Source of the DNA: Actinoplanes derwentensis
GTDB taxonomy: Bacteria > Actinomycetota > Actinomycetes > Mycobacteriales > Micromonosporaceae
Length of the DNA: 64,000 nt
Direction of reading: 5' to 3'
Assembly (NCBI RefSeq): GCF_900104725.1
Contig: NZ_LT629758.1
Location: forward strand, 2,356,001-2,420,000
How positions within the stretch are numbered: position 1 is the stretch's first letter; every line of letters begins with the position of its first letter. Below, one piece after another: positions 33,946 through 42,917 of this stretch. The position numbers and the translations under genes are program-made. The notes beneath the pieces are model-generated. The model had not been told where the DNA came from, did not search any database, and saw only the letters and a list, made by a program, of their open reading frames with translations.

Positions 33946-34509
33946 ATGGAAGTGCAGATTCTCCTTGCCGTCATCGCCGTCGCGGTATCACTGGCGGCAC
34001 TCACCGTCTCCACGCTGGTGTCACTGCGCCAGCTCCGATCGATGCAGACCGCCAACCACGTGCCATTCGCCATCGAGATGCTCACCCGCGACTTCGGCCA
34101 CCGCGAATTCCAGCGCCTCGAACGACTCACCCTGGACCAACTGCCCCAGCACGACCCCAACGGCGGTGTCTCCGGACTACCCGAACCACTGCAATCACAA
34201 TGCCGTCAGGTCATCAACTTCTACGACTCGATCGGCATCATGGTCTGCGACGGCGCCATCCGGGAAGAACTCGTACTAGCCACGATCAACTACCGGCTCA
34301 GACGCATCTGGAACATCGCCGGACCATTCATCCGGGCAGAACGCGAACACCACCGGAAAGGACCCTTCCTGGACTTCCTCGAACACATCACCGCCCGAGC
34401 CCACGACACGGACCCGTCCGAAATCGCCCACCGACTTGGCCTCCACAAAATGCCCACCGACACATCGACGGCAACACCCCAGGAAACCCGCGACACCGAA
34501 AACCCATGA
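33946..34509 (+). CDS. N-terminally membrane-anchored protein, DUF4760-like
   Basis: 187 residues with one N-terminal membrane helix (about 5-27, LLAVIAVAVSLAALTVSTLVSL), followed by a cytosolic helical domain of about 125 residues (VINFYDSIGIMVCDG, YRLRRIWNIAGPFIRAERE). The layout resembles the DUF4760 family, recognised from memory only. Its role is unknown. The Thr/Glu-rich C-terminal tail is disordered. Confidence 0.68.
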   Translation: MEVQILLAVIAVAVSLAALTVSTLVSLRQLRSMQTANHVPFAIEMLTRDFGHREFQRLERLTLDQLPQHDPNGGVSGLPEPLQSQCRQVINFYDSIGIMVCDGAIREELVLATINYRLRRIWNIAGPFIRAEREHHRKGPFLDFLEHITARAHDTDPSEIAHRLGLHKMPTDTSTATPQETRDTENP

Positions 34510-34563
34510 CATACCGCCCCGGCACAGATCACGCCGCAATCAGCGGCGGCGCACACTGTCCCG

Positions 34564-35355
34564 GTGACACAAGACCTGCCACACACCACCGCCACCCTCG
34601 CCACCGACCTGCGCAACCTCGGCCTGACCGGCGGCGACGTCGTCCTCGTGCACTCCGCGGTCGCCGCCATCGGATTCGTCGCCGGGCACGTCCAAGCCGT
34701 CGCCGAAGCCCTCCTCACCGTCCTCGGACCCCACGGCACCCTCATCGTGCCGACCCACACCCCGAACAACACCGACCCCGCCACCTGGGAACGCCCACCC
34801 GTCCCCGAAACCTGGTGGCCCGTGATCCGCGAACAATCCCCCGGCTTCGACCCACAACGCACCCCCAGCCGCTGGATGGGAGCCCTCTCCGAAACCATCC
34901 GCACCTGGCCCGGAACCCTGCGCAGCACCCACCCGGAAACCTCGTTCGCCGCCATCGGCCCCCTCGCCGCCACCATCACCGCCGACCACCCCCTGCACGA
35001 CGGACTCGGCGACCGCTCACCCCTCGGCGCCCTCTACCGCGCCGACGGCAAAGTCCTGCTCCTCGGCTGCGACCACGCCAACAACACCTCGCTACACCTC
35101 GCCGAATGCCGCCAACCCGACCCACCGGCCGAACCCCACGGCGCCGCCGTCCGCAACCCCGACGGCACCAGCACCTGGCACACCTGGACATCCCCGGTCG
35201 CCGACGAAACCGACTTCGACGACATCGGCCGCGCCTACGAGAAAACCGGCCCCGTCACCACCGGCCGCGTCGGCAACGCCACAACCCGCCTGATGCCCCA
35301 ACGCGCCCTGGTCGACTTCGCCACCACCTGGATCACCCAGAACCGCACCACCTGA
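34564..35355 (+). CDS. AAC(3)-family aminoglycoside N-acetyltransferase-like protein
   Basis: 263 residues from GTG 34564. Family landmarks are present: VVLVHSAVAAIG near the N-terminus, LIVPTHTPNN, RTPSRWMGALSET, STHPETSFAAIGP and LLLGCDHANNTSLHLAE. AAC(3) enzymes transfer acetyl from acetyl-CoA to the 3-amino group of aminoglycosides; many actinobacterial members act on other amines, so resistance cannot be assumed. No ribosome site is clear; this suggests a leaderless or weak start. The stop is 3 bp from the response-regulator stop on the other strand. Confidence 0.85.
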   Translation: MTQDLPHTTATLATDLRNLGLTGGDVVLVHSAVAAIGFVAGHVQAVAEALLTVLGPHGTLIVPTHTPNNTDPATWERPPVPETWWPVIREQSPGFDPQRTPSRWMGALSETIRTWPGTLRSTHPETSFAAIGPLAATITADHPLHDGLGDRSPLGALYRADGKVLLLGCDHANNTSLHLAECRQPDPPAEPHGAAVRNPDGTSTWHTWTSPVADETDFDDIGRAYEKTGPVTTGRVGNATTRLMPQRALVDFATTWITQNRTT

Positions 35356-35358
35356 CAC

Positions 35359-36006
35359 TCACCCCGCCAGCCCGGCCTCCCGGGCCAGCAACCCGGCCTG
35401 CGTCCGGTTCGCACAGTCCAACTTCACCAGCAACCGTGACACATGCCCCTTCACCGTCGCCTCGGTGACACCGATCCGCACCCCGATCCCCGCGTTCGGC
35501 AACCCCTCACCCAAACAGGTCAACACCTCGACCTCCCGCTGCGTCAACCCACCCAGCGACTGCCGCGCCCGGCTCCGGCCGGCCTCCTCCCGCCCCGCCG
35601 CGGCCACCAGCCCACGAGTCGCCTCCGCCGACAACACCGTGTGCCCATCGGCCGCCACCCGCACCAGCCCGATCAGATCCTCCGGCCGCGTCGACTTCAC
35701 CAGAAACCCGGCCGCCCCCGCCCGCAACGCCCGCAACACATACTCATCCGCGTCGAAAGTGGTCAGCACCACCACCGCCGGCCGATGCACCAGACCAGCG
35801 ATCCGCCCAAGCGCCGCCAGCCCGTCCACCCCCGGCATCCGCAGATCCAACAACACCACATCCGGCCGATGCCGAATGACCGCCTCCACCGCCTCAGCCC
35901 CGTCGAACGCCTGCCCCACCACCCGAATATCCGAAGCCGCACCCAGAATCGTCCGCAGATGAGCACAGACCATCGGCTCGTCGTCCACCACCACAACCCG
36001 GATCAC
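35359..36006 (-). CDS. NarL/LuxR-type response regulator
   Basis: 215 residues from GTG 36006, which overlaps the kinase stop by 4 bp (GTGA); a longer open frame to 36084 is a shadow within the kinase gene. The receiver domain has the acidic pair Asp8/Asp9, phospho-acceptor Asp54 (VVLLDLRMPG) and Lys103-type VKSTRP. The C-terminal LuxR helix-turn-helix (LTQREVEVLTCLGEGLPNAG, VTEATVKGHVSRLLVKL) binds DNA. Partner of the kinase encoded immediately upstream. Confidence 0.92.
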   Translation of the reverse strand: MIRVVVVDDEPMVCAHLRTILGAASDIRVVGQAFDGAEAVEAVIRHRPDVVLLDLRMPGVDGLAALGRIAGLVHRPAVVVLTTFDADEYVLRALRAGAAGFLVKSTRPEDLIGLVRVAADGHTVLSAEATRGLVAAAGREEAGRSRARQSLGGLTQREVEVLTCLGEGLPNAGIGVRIGVTEATVKGHVSRLLVKLDCANRTQAGLLAREAGLAG

Positions 36007-37208
36007 CGGCCACACACCACAACCGGAACCACCAACGGCAACGTCACCGCCACCTGAAACCCACCCCCGGGCCGCACACCACAATCCAGCTCACCGTGCA
36101 CCAACTCCACCCGCTGCCGCAGCCCGATCAACCCACTGCCCGACCCCGCCCCGGCCAGCACCCGATCAACACCGGCAACCGGCCCGCTGTCGGTCACCCA
36201 CACCCGCACCCGATCAGCGCTCCACTCCACCTCCACCAGCACCGACGCCCCCGGAGCATGCTTGCGCACATTCGTCAGCGCCTCCTGAACCACCCGGTAG
36301 GCAGTCCGCCCCACCACCGGCGCCACCACCACCGGATCCCCCCGCACCGCCACCTCCACCGCCACCCCCACCGACCGCGACTCCGCCACCAACTCCGACA
36401 GATCCGGCAACACCACCGGCAACGGCTCCCGCCGCACCGGCTCCTGCTCCTGCTCCCCCGCCGGCGACCGCAACACCCCGACCAGTTCCCGCAACTCCTC
36501 CAACGCCTGACAACCCGACGCCCGCAACTCCTCCGCCGCCCGCCGCGTCGCCCCGTCCGAAGCCGACACCCCCAGCGCACCCGCCTGCAACACCATCAAC
36601 GTCACCCGATGCGTCACCACGTCATGCATCTCCCGCGCCAACCGCGCCCGCTCCTGCGCACGCGCCTGCCCCGCGAGCAGAAACCGCTCCCGCTCGGCCC
36701 GCTCGGCCCGCTCCGCCAGCGCCGACAGCAACCGCCGCCGGCTCGCCGACCACAACCCGAACAACGCCGGCATCACCGTCATCACCAGCCCCAGCGTCAC
36801 CACCGTCACATGCGGCTGCCACAGCCGCACCGCCAACAACGTGACCAGGGCGAACAACACCCACCCGAGACGGGTACGCCGCCCGTACACGATGGTCGCG
36901 TAGATCGCGAAAGCACTGCCGATCGGCGTCACCACCCACACCGGCTCGACATCCGCCGGCCAGAGGTAACCCGGCACCACCACCTGCGGCACCCACTGCA
37001 GCAACGCCACCACACCGAGAGCCCCGAGCAACAGCTCCGGCACCTGCCGCCGCCACACCAGAGCGACCTGCACCAGCGCCTGCACCACCAGCAGCACCCG
37101 GCTGTAGCCGTCGTCGAGATGCCAATGCCGGACCACCACGATCGTGTCGACCGCCGCCACCGTCACCGCCAGCACCACATCGAACACAACCTGACGAGAA
37201 CGCGGCAT
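36003..37208 (-). CDS. HisKA_3-type sensor histidine kinase
   Basis: 401 residues from ATG 37208. The first 155 residues contain about five hydrophobic segments, so it is membrane-embedded without a large external domain. The dimerisation/phosphorylation helix reads RARLAREMHDVVTHRV, with His195 as the phospho-acceptor. The ATPase part shows an N-box (ALTNVRKHAPG) and a G-box (GSGLIGLRQRV). It should phosphorylate the NarL-type regulator downstream. The DUF418 protein is encoded divergently 90 bp away and may be a target of the pair. Confidence 0.92.
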   Translation of the reverse strand: MPRSRQVVFDVVLAVTVAAVDTIVVVRHWHLDDGYSRVLLVVQALVQVALVWRRQVPELLLGALGVVALLQWVPQVVVPGYLWPADVEPVWVVTPIGSAFAIYATIVYGRRTRLGWVLFALVTLLAVRLWQPHVTVVTLGLVMTVMPALFGLWSASRRRLLSALAERAERAERERFLLAGQARAQERARLAREMHDVVTHRVTLMVLQAGALGVSASDGATRRAAEELRASGCQALEELRELVGVLRSPAGEQEQEPVRREPLPVVLPDLSELVAESRSVGVAVEVAVRGDPVVVAPVVGRTAYRVVQEALTNVRKHAPGASVLVEVEWSADRVRVWVTDSGPVAGVDRVLAGAGSGSGLIGLRQRVELVHGELDCGVRPGGGFQVAVTLPLVVPVVVCGR

Positions 37209-37298
37209 GACCACACCGTAATACCCACTACTTTCGTCGCTGCCGCACCGACCTTCCGGGCTGTCCACCGGCCACCGCCACCGGATGAGATGGCCGCC

Positions 37299-38402
37299 AT
37301 GACCACCACCCACCGGATCCCAGTCCTCGACGTACTCCGCGGAACAGCCATCCTCGGCACCCTCGGCACCAACATCTGGATCTTCACCGACCCCCGAGGA
37401 CCATCCGGATCACTGATCACCGACACCGCCGGAGTCACCGAAACCCTGCTGCGCACCCTCAGCAACGGCAAGTTCCTCGCCCTGCTCACCCTCCTGTTCG
37501 GCATCGGACTGGAACTCCAATACCGCTCCGCCCGCCGACGCGGCCACCGATGGCCCGGCTGGTACCTGTGGCGAGCCGTACTCCTACTCGCCGAAGGAGC
37601 ACTGCACTACCTACTGATCTTCGAATGGGACGTCCTGATGGCGTACGCCCTGGTCTCGATCCTCGTCGCCGGCATCGTGGGCCGCAGCGACCGCGCGGTC
37701 CGCACCTGCATGGCCGCCGCCGCACTCCTGCACCTGACACTCATCGGCCTGCTGACCCTGGCCGGCGTCGACGGCGGCGACACGACCGGCCGATACCCGA
37801 GCGGCTACGCCGAACAGGTCACCGGCCGCATCCACGACTTCTGGATCTACCGCTCCGAATCCATCCTGATCATCCCGCTCACCGTCCTGCTGTTCCTGGC
37901 CGGTTCCCGCCTGCTGCGCGCCGGAGTCCTCACCACCGACCCGGCCGGCACCCGGCTGCGCCGCCACCTGACCATCACCGGCCTGGGCGTCGGCGTCCCC
38001 CTGAACCTGCTCACCGCGTTCGGCGGCCCCCGCTGGTTCTTCGTCGACCGCTACGTGTGCGCACCCCTGGTCGCCCTCGGCCTGCTCGCCGCCCTGACCA
38101 GCCTGCTGATGAGAACCTCCGGCAGCCCCCGCCTCGCCGCCGTCGGCCGCACCGCCCTGTCCTGCTATGTCCTGCAGAACCTGATCTGCGCGATCCTCTG
38201 CTACGGCTGGGGCCTCGGCCTCGCCGGCCGCTTCGCCGACCTGCGCCCCTGGTGGCCACCGCTGGCCTGGGCCGCGGTGTCGGCGCTACTGATCACGGCA
38301 GCCGGCTGGTGGCTGCGCCGCTTCGACCGCGGCCCCCTCGAAACGGCCTGGCACTGGGCCTGGCGACTCCCCCAGCGCACCCCCACACCGGCAAACCCTT
38401 AA
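37299..38402 (+). CDS. DUF418 family membrane protein
   Basis: 367 residues from ATG 37299 (a second ATG nine bases upstream is an alternative). It starts with RIPVLDVLRGTAILGTLGTN, the signature of DUF418 proteins, and has about eight to ten hydrophobic helices across its length. Function of this family is not established; members are integral membrane proteins thought to act on the envelope or transport lipids. Its divergent position from the two-component genes suggests control by them. Its 3' end overlaps the next minus-strand gene by 4 bp. Confidence 0.85.
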   Translation: MTTTHRIPVLDVLRGTAILGTLGTNIWIFTDPRGPSGSLITDTAGVTETLLRTLSNGKFLALLTLLFGIGLELQYRSARRRGHRWPGWYLWRAVLLLAEGALHYLLIFEWDVLMAYALVSILVAGIVGRSDRAVRTCMAAAALLHLTLIGLLTLAGVDGGDTTGRYPSGYAEQVTGRIHDFWIYRSESILIIPLTVLLFLAGSRLLRAGVLTTDPAGTRLRRHLTITGLGVGVPLNLLTAFGGPRWFFVDRYVCAPLVALGLLAALTSLLMRTSGSPRLAAVGRTALSCYVLQNLICAILCYGWGLGLAGRFADLRPWWPPLAWAAVSALLITAAGWWLRRFDRGPLETAWHWAWRLPQRTPTPANP

Positions 38403-39145
38403 ATCCACCACCCGTTGCCGTACGGGATCCAACGGTCACCAAAAGCCCCGTTGAGTAGGTGCAACGCAACGGTGATCAGCACCCCCAGCAGAACCCCGGT
38501 GGCCAGCCCGATGAGCCAGCCGTCCCGCCGCGGCTCCCGAGCCGGCGGCCGAGCAGCCCACGGACGGTCCCGCAGCGTCCAGAACAGCAGCCCCAGCCCG
38601 TACGGCATGGTGAACACGATCCAGAACCAGTACCACTTCGTGCCGAGCACCGGCTCCGGCCCCACCAGCAGCACGAGAAGGACCAGCATCGTGAGGAAGA
38701 ACCCGATCCCACCGACGAGTCCGCCGAGCACGCTGATGTCGCCGTACCGCTGCTCGATGCCAGCGGCCTGCAGGTCCTGCGCGAGCCCGATCGCCCCCGG
38801 ACCGTCGTAGACCGTCGCGTCCACGGCACCGGTGGCCATCACCTGGTCGAAGTCCCCCGAGTCGATCCAGTGCACCCGCCCGTCCCCGGTGCGCCAGCCG
38901 AACAGCGGCCCGAGCGGGTTCGACGAGTACAACGTGTCGTCGGCGAACCAGCGCCGCGTGTCGCCGCCACCCCAGCGGTCACCCCACTGAAAGGCGACCA
39001 CCTGCCGCCCGGCGATGTCGGCCCGAGCCTGCTCGTAGGTGGACGGCCGGGGCGCGGTCCACCAGCTCACCGCCGCGGCCACCGCCCAGCACCCGATCAC
39101 CAGCACCCGAAACGCGGCCCACCAGCGCCACCTCGGTCTTCCCAT
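38399..39145 (-). CDS. Membrane protein, three or four helices
   Basis: 248 residues from ATG 39145 (longer opening to 39202 possible). One helix lies near the N-terminus (RVLVIGCWAVAAAVSWW), then an external domain of about 90 residues, and two or three helices in the C-terminal half (GGLVGGIGFFLTMLVLLVLLVGP, FWIVFTMPYGLGLLF, IGLATGVLLGVLITVALHLL). No known family recognised. It converges on the DUF418 gene (4-bp overlap). Confidence 0.72.
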   Translation of the reverse strand: MGRPRWRWWAAFRVLVIGCWAVAAAVSWWTAPRPSTYEQARADIAGRQVVAFQWGDRWGGGDTRRWFADDTLYSSNPLGPLFGWRTGDGRVHWIDSGDFDQVMATGAVDATVYDGPGAIGLAQDLQAAGIEQRYGDISVLGGLVGGIGFFLTMLVLLVLLVGPEPVLGTKWYWFWIVFTMPYGLGLLFWTLRDRPWAARPPAREPRRDGWLIGLATGVLLGVLITVALHLLNGAFGDRWIPYGNGWWI

Positions 39146-39232
39146 ATCGCGGAGGCTACCCAGCCGCCGCCAGCGCCACGGTTTCCGGGTCACACCCTCC
39201 AAGGCATCCTAGGAGGGTGGGTAGCTGCCCGG

Positions 39233-39409
39233 TCAGGCGGCCGGGGACGGGTCGGAGTCGCCGAAGGCGTCGAGGATGCGGCCGGCGGCCCGGTTCCGGC
39301 GTTCGTCGCGGGACCAGAACGTGGTGGCCGCCGCGATCATGACCAGGAGCGATTTCGTGACGGGCCAGATGACGAAAGCAATTCCGATCATGGTGACGTG
39401 CTCGAACAC
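39233..39409 (-). CDS. Small single-helix membrane protein
   Basis: 58 residues. I start at the GTG at 39409 because GAGGAG lies five bases upstream; an ATG at 39436 is an alternative. One hydrophobic helix (about 9-30, IAFVIWPVTKSLLVMIAAATTF) precedes a basic, Asp-rich C-terminal tail. No family recognised. Confidence 0.6.
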   Translation of the reverse strand: MFEHVTMIGIAFVIWPVTKSLLVMIAAATTFWSRDERRNRAAGRILDAFGDSDPSPAA

Positions 39410-39648
39410 GGCTACTCCTCGGGCGATTCGTGTCATCGTTATGGGGATATGACGACGATGACCCGCGGATTGGTGCTCGCGCGTATTAGCTGACCAGATC
39501 CAGGTCCGCTTCCACGAGGTCGTACATCGCTTGACAGGATTTGGCCGAATACGGACGCCCGGCAGGTGTCTGTTGTTCCTTCGTGGACCTCATGCGATCC
39601 TTGGGGATCTGACATCGTGGACCGGCGGCGCAGCTCGGAGCGTGCGGA

Positions 39649-42513
39649 GTGCCCATCGCCTTGCCAGGCCCGGACGCACTGCCCGAGGGCCCTCGCCGTG
39701 ACCTGGTGGTCCGGCTGCACACGCTGTACCGGCAGGCGGGCCGCCCGGCCACCCGGAACATCAGCAGGCGCATCGAGACCGACCGGTCACTGGAGACCGT
39801 CTCCCACGAGACGATCAATTCGATTCTGCGGGCCAAGAACAAGAATGCGCCGACCTGGAACAAACTGAAACCGATCATCATAACCCTGTGCCGGATGTCG
39901 GAGAATCAGGTCGACAGCAGTCGGGAACTCGTCGAATGCCTCGCCCTGTGGAACCAGATCGAGGAACCACAAAGCGAACCGGAAACCGTTCCGGAACGCG
40001 ACGCCGGCGCACCGGACAACGAACGGCCGGTCGTGGTCCGGCCGGTGCCGCGCCGGTACGCCGTCGTCCCGGTCGAGTCCCGCTTGCACGGTGCCCTGCC
40101 GGCCCGGTCGCCGCTGTTCACCGGCCGGGAACAGACCCTCGACGAGATCGAGCACCGGCTGAGCCGGTCTCCGGAGGCCCTGCTGGTGCTGCACGGCCCG
40201 ATCGGCGCCGGAAAGACCCAGACGGCGGCGGAGTACGTGCGGCAGCACCACAACGCCTACGCGATCACCTGGTGGGTGCCGGCCGGAACCGTGGAGCAGG
40301 CCCGGCAGTCCCTGCTGAGACTCGCCGACGCCCTGGAGATCCCGGCTGACGACAGCCCTCGCCGCCGCCTCGACGAACTGTTCGACGAGCTGGCCCGGTC
40401 CCGGTCGTACCTGCTGGTCTTCGACGGTGTCCTCAGCGCCGATCTGCGGACCCTGGCCCGCGCGAAGAACGGCCATGTCATCGTGACCGCCCGTAACCCG
40501 AACTGGGCGCAGGGCAGCCCGCCCGACGCGCTGGAGATCCCCGATCTCGACGAGGGCGAGGCGGCGCAGCTGCTGCGCAAACGGGACCCGCGCATCACCG
40601 TGGCGCAGATCGCCGCGGTTGCCGCGGTGGCCGGGCGGACACCGTTCGGGTTGGCCGAGGCCTGCCGGCTGCACCGTGAGCTGAACTGTGACTGGGCGGA
40701 ACTGGCGCAACGGCTCGCGGACCCGGAGAACCGGATCCTGACCGGGCCGGGCCGGACCTCGCGACCGGCGATCGAGACGGTGCGGTCGGTTCTGCAGGAG
40801 CGGCTGGCCTCCGAACCGTACCTGCTGCCGCTTCTGACCTTGCTCCTCGGTTTCGGCCCGAGCCCGGTCTGGGTGTGGATGCTGCGCCGCGGGATGGACG
40901 GTGACATCTCGCCCGGCACCCGGCACCTGCTCGCCGACCCGGCCCGGATCCGGCACGGGATGGCCACGCTGGCCGCGATCGGGCTGGCCCGGCGGCATCC
41001 CGACGGCGACTGGGCGCGGATCCCGGAGCTCGTCCGCCTGGTGCTGCGCGAACTGATCGGATCGTCGCGCGAGGACGCCACCCGGCGTGACGTGGTGGAG
41101 ATCCTGTTGCGCGCGGACCCGGCGCGGCCCGCCGATCGCGGGTCCTGGGAACTCCACCAGGCGATCACCGCGCATCTGGGGCCGGCGGGGCTGCTCGACT
41201 CGATGCGCCCGCCCGCATACCGGACCGTCCACCACCAGCTCCGGTTCCTGTACCTGACCGGGAAGCTGCACGACGCCCAGCGCCTCGGCCACGACGCCGA
41301 AAAGGCCCTGGCCCGGCCGGGCGCACCGGTGCCCGCCTCCGGGGTGGTACTGCTGATCAAGCGGGACCTGGCGAACGCGTTGCGCGCCGACGGCCGTTAC
41401 CGGGAGGCGAGCCGGCTGACCGAGGCCGCGACGGCGCTGGTCCGCGACGATCCGGAGGACACCGAGGATCGCGCGATCGTGCTGGATCTGGCCCGCGACC
41501 GGGGTCACGATCTGCGGATCGCGGGAGACTACGCGAATGCCTACGACCACGACGAGGACACTCAGGAGCGGCACCGGGCCGCGTTCGCCGACGACGACCC
41601 GCGGCTGCTGGCCAGCCGGGACAACCTGTCGGTGAGCCGGCGATTCCTCGGCAAGTATCTGGACGCCGAGGCGGCGGATCGCGCCGATCTCGAACGGCCG
41701 GGTGACCATCCGCGCCGGCGGGCGCGCGTGGCGAACGCCCTCGCCGAGGACCTGTACGGGCTGGGCCGGTTCGCGGAGCTGGTGGAGTCGGTCGCCCCGA
41801 TCACGGTGAGCGAGCCGGGGCGGGAACCGCATCGCGCCCGGCGGATCACCGGGGTCGCCCTGCGCCGGCTGGGCCGGCTGCTGCCGGCCGTCGACCAGCT
41901 CGGCGCCTGCTATCAGGCGTGCATGGATCAGTGGGGTGAACGCCACGAGCTGACCCTCGTGGTCTGCATGAGCTTCGCGAACGCGCTGCGCGCCCGGGGT
42001 CAGTTCGCCAGCGCCCTGCACTACTGCCTGCTCGCCGAGCAGGGCTACCGGTCGGCGCTGGGCGCGGACCACCCGCTGGTCCACGTGGCACGAGTGAACA
42101 CGGCCGCGGTGCACCTGATCCGCGACGACCGGGCGGCCGCCGCGCAGATCATCAACCCGGCGTACGACGCCCTGGCCGGACTGGTCGGGGCCGGGCATCC
42201 GTTCACGGTGCTGGCCGGGGTGAACCGGGCGTTCGCCGCGTCGATCAGCGAGCCGGAGCCGGTCTGGTCCTGGCCGCGGACCGCGTACGAGCAGGCACGC
42301 GACACGTTCGGCGCGGATCACCTCGACACCCTGCTGGCAGGGGCCGGTTTCGCCGCGACACGGGCGGCCCGGGACGAGGAGGACGGGCTCGCACCGGGGC
42401 TCGATCAGATCCTGTCAGCGCTGCGGCGCCGGTTCGGTTCCGGCCATGAGGTGGTGGCCCGGGTGGCGGGTGGGCTGCCGTTGGCGGTCGACATCGAAGT
42501 GCCGACGGCCTGA
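39649..42513 (+). CDS. HTH-STAND NTPase-TPR protein, FxSxx-system type
   Basis: 954 residues from a GTG with GGAG eight bases upstream. Domain order: an XRE-like HTH (about 15-80; TVSHETINSILRAKN), a linker, a STAND/NB-ARC-type NTPase (about 150-420) with Walker A GPIGAGKT (183-190), Walker B LLVFD (255-259) and the HVIVTAR sensor segment (276-282), a winged-helix-like region, and TPR repeats to the C-terminus (YREASRLTEAATALV, and so on). Proteins with this order occur next to FxSxx-COOH peptide clusters. The TPR array probably senses a ligand or peptide and the NTPase acts as a switch; the N-terminal HTH may regulate transcription. It precedes the precursor gene by 203 bp. Confidence 0.88.
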   Translation: MPIALPGPDALPEGPRRDLVVRLHTLYRQAGRPATRNISRRIETDRSLETVSHETINSILRAKNKNAPTWNKLKPIIITLCRMSENQVDSSRELVECLALWNQIEEPQSEPETVPERDAGAPDNERPVVVRPVPRRYAVVPVESRLHGALPARSPLFTGREQTLDEIEHRLSRSPEALLVLHGPIGAGKTQTAAEYVRQHHNAYAITWWVPAGTVEQARQSLLRLADALEIPADDSPRRRLDELFDELARSRSYLLVFDGVLSADLRTLARAKNGHVIVTARNPNWAQGSPPDALEIPDLDEGEAAQLLRKRDPRITVAQIAAVAAVAGRTPFGLAEACRLHRELNCDWAELAQRLADPENRILTGPGRTSRPAIETVRSVLQERLASEPYLLPLLTLLLGFGPSPVWVWMLRRGMDGDISPGTRHLLADPARIRHGMATLAAIGLARRHPDGDWARIPELVRLVLRELIGSSREDATRRDVVEILLRADPARPADRGSWELHQAITAHLGPAGLLDSMRPPAYRTVHHQLRFLYLTGKLHDAQRLGHDAEKALARPGAPVPASGVVLLIKRDLANALRADGRYREASRLTEAATALVRDDPEDTEDRAIVLDLARDRGHDLRIAGDYANAYDHDEDTQERHRAAFADDDPRLLASRDNLSVSRRFLGKYLDAEAADRADLERPGDHPRRRARVANALAEDLYGLGRFAELVESVAPITVSEPGREPHRARRITGVALRRLGRLLPAVDQLGACYQACMDQWGERHELTLVVCMSFANALRARGQFASALHYCLLAEQGYRSALGADHPLVHVARVNTAAVHLIRDDRAAAAQIINPAYDALAGLVGAGHPFTVLAGVNRAFAASISEPEPVWSWPRTAYEQARDTFGADHLDTLLAGAGFAATRAARDEEDGLAPGLDQILSALRRRFGSGHEVVARVAGGLPLAVDIEVPTA

Positions 42514-42526
42514 CCCGGTACCGCGC

Positions 42527-42597
42527 CCAAAACTGTCAAATCTTGTCAGGGGCAGGCGTGTAATCGGCAAATCGTGATCGGTCGCGCCTAGTTTTGG
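42527..42597. promoter_or_regulatory. Spaced inverted repeat upstream of the peptide operon
   Basis: CCAAAACT at 42527-42534 and its complement AGTTTTGG at 42590-42597, 55 bp apart, in the 203-bp gap before the precursor gene. TGTCA also occurs twice nearby (about 42534 and 42544). The pattern could be operator sites for the HTH domain of the STAND protein just upstream, but this is a weak inference. Confidence 0.35.
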
Positions 42598-42716
42598 CAA
42601 TTGTCCCCGGTGGGTTGATCATGCCGGGGAGATCTGTTTCAGCTCGTACCACCGACTAGTCATGCGCTTCCTGGCAGGCATTCACGGAACCTGTCCGGTA
42701 CTGCGGGGAGGTAACC

Positions 42717-42914
42717 ATGAATCTCGATTCCACGCCAGGCCGAGAGGGCTCCGAGAAGTGGGCGCCACTGACCGACCTGTCCGAGGTCCCGCTCGACACC
42801 CCGGTCCCGGGCGACGATCGGGTCGTGGATCAGGCGCTGCGCCGGGTGCTGCGCAGCCTGCACGACAGGGACGGGGTGATCAGCTCGTTCGGTTCGTTCA
42901 TCACCGAGGATTGA
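42717..42914 (+). CDS. fxsA: FxSxx-type RiPP precursor peptide
   Basis: 65 residues from ATG 42717 with GGGGAGG eight bases upstream. The leader is acidic with a PLTDLSEVPLDTP recognition-like segment (about 17-29) and a helical VVDQALRRVLRSLHD (about 36-50). The C-terminus reads GVISSFGSFITED. Family precursors end F-x-S-x-x; here Phe-Gly-Ser is followed by Phe-Ile and then Thr-Glu-Asp, so the motif is not terminal. The second aromatic (FIT) offers another possible crosslink start. The radical SAM gene begins 3 bp after the stop. Expected product: a peptide with a side-chain crosslink (cyclophane) in the core, then possibly trimmed. Confidence 0.82.
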   Translation: MNLDSTPGREGSEKWAPLTDLSEVPLDTPVPGDDRVVDQALRRVLRSLHDRDGVISSFGSFITED

Positions 42915-42917
42915 GGC

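Noticed and set aside
34564..35355. Calling the AAC(3)-like gene an antibiotic-resistance determinant
   Set aside because: Family membership is clear, but many actinobacterial members have other substrates and no resistance context is present.
35359..36084. Longer response regulator beginning at 36084
   Set aside because: The extra N-terminal residues are Gly/Val-rich shadow of the kinase gene; the GTGA overlap start at 36006 gives a normal receiver domain.
39787..42321. 844-residue minus-strand frame
   Set aside because: Antisense to the STAND-TPR gene; no recognisable fold.
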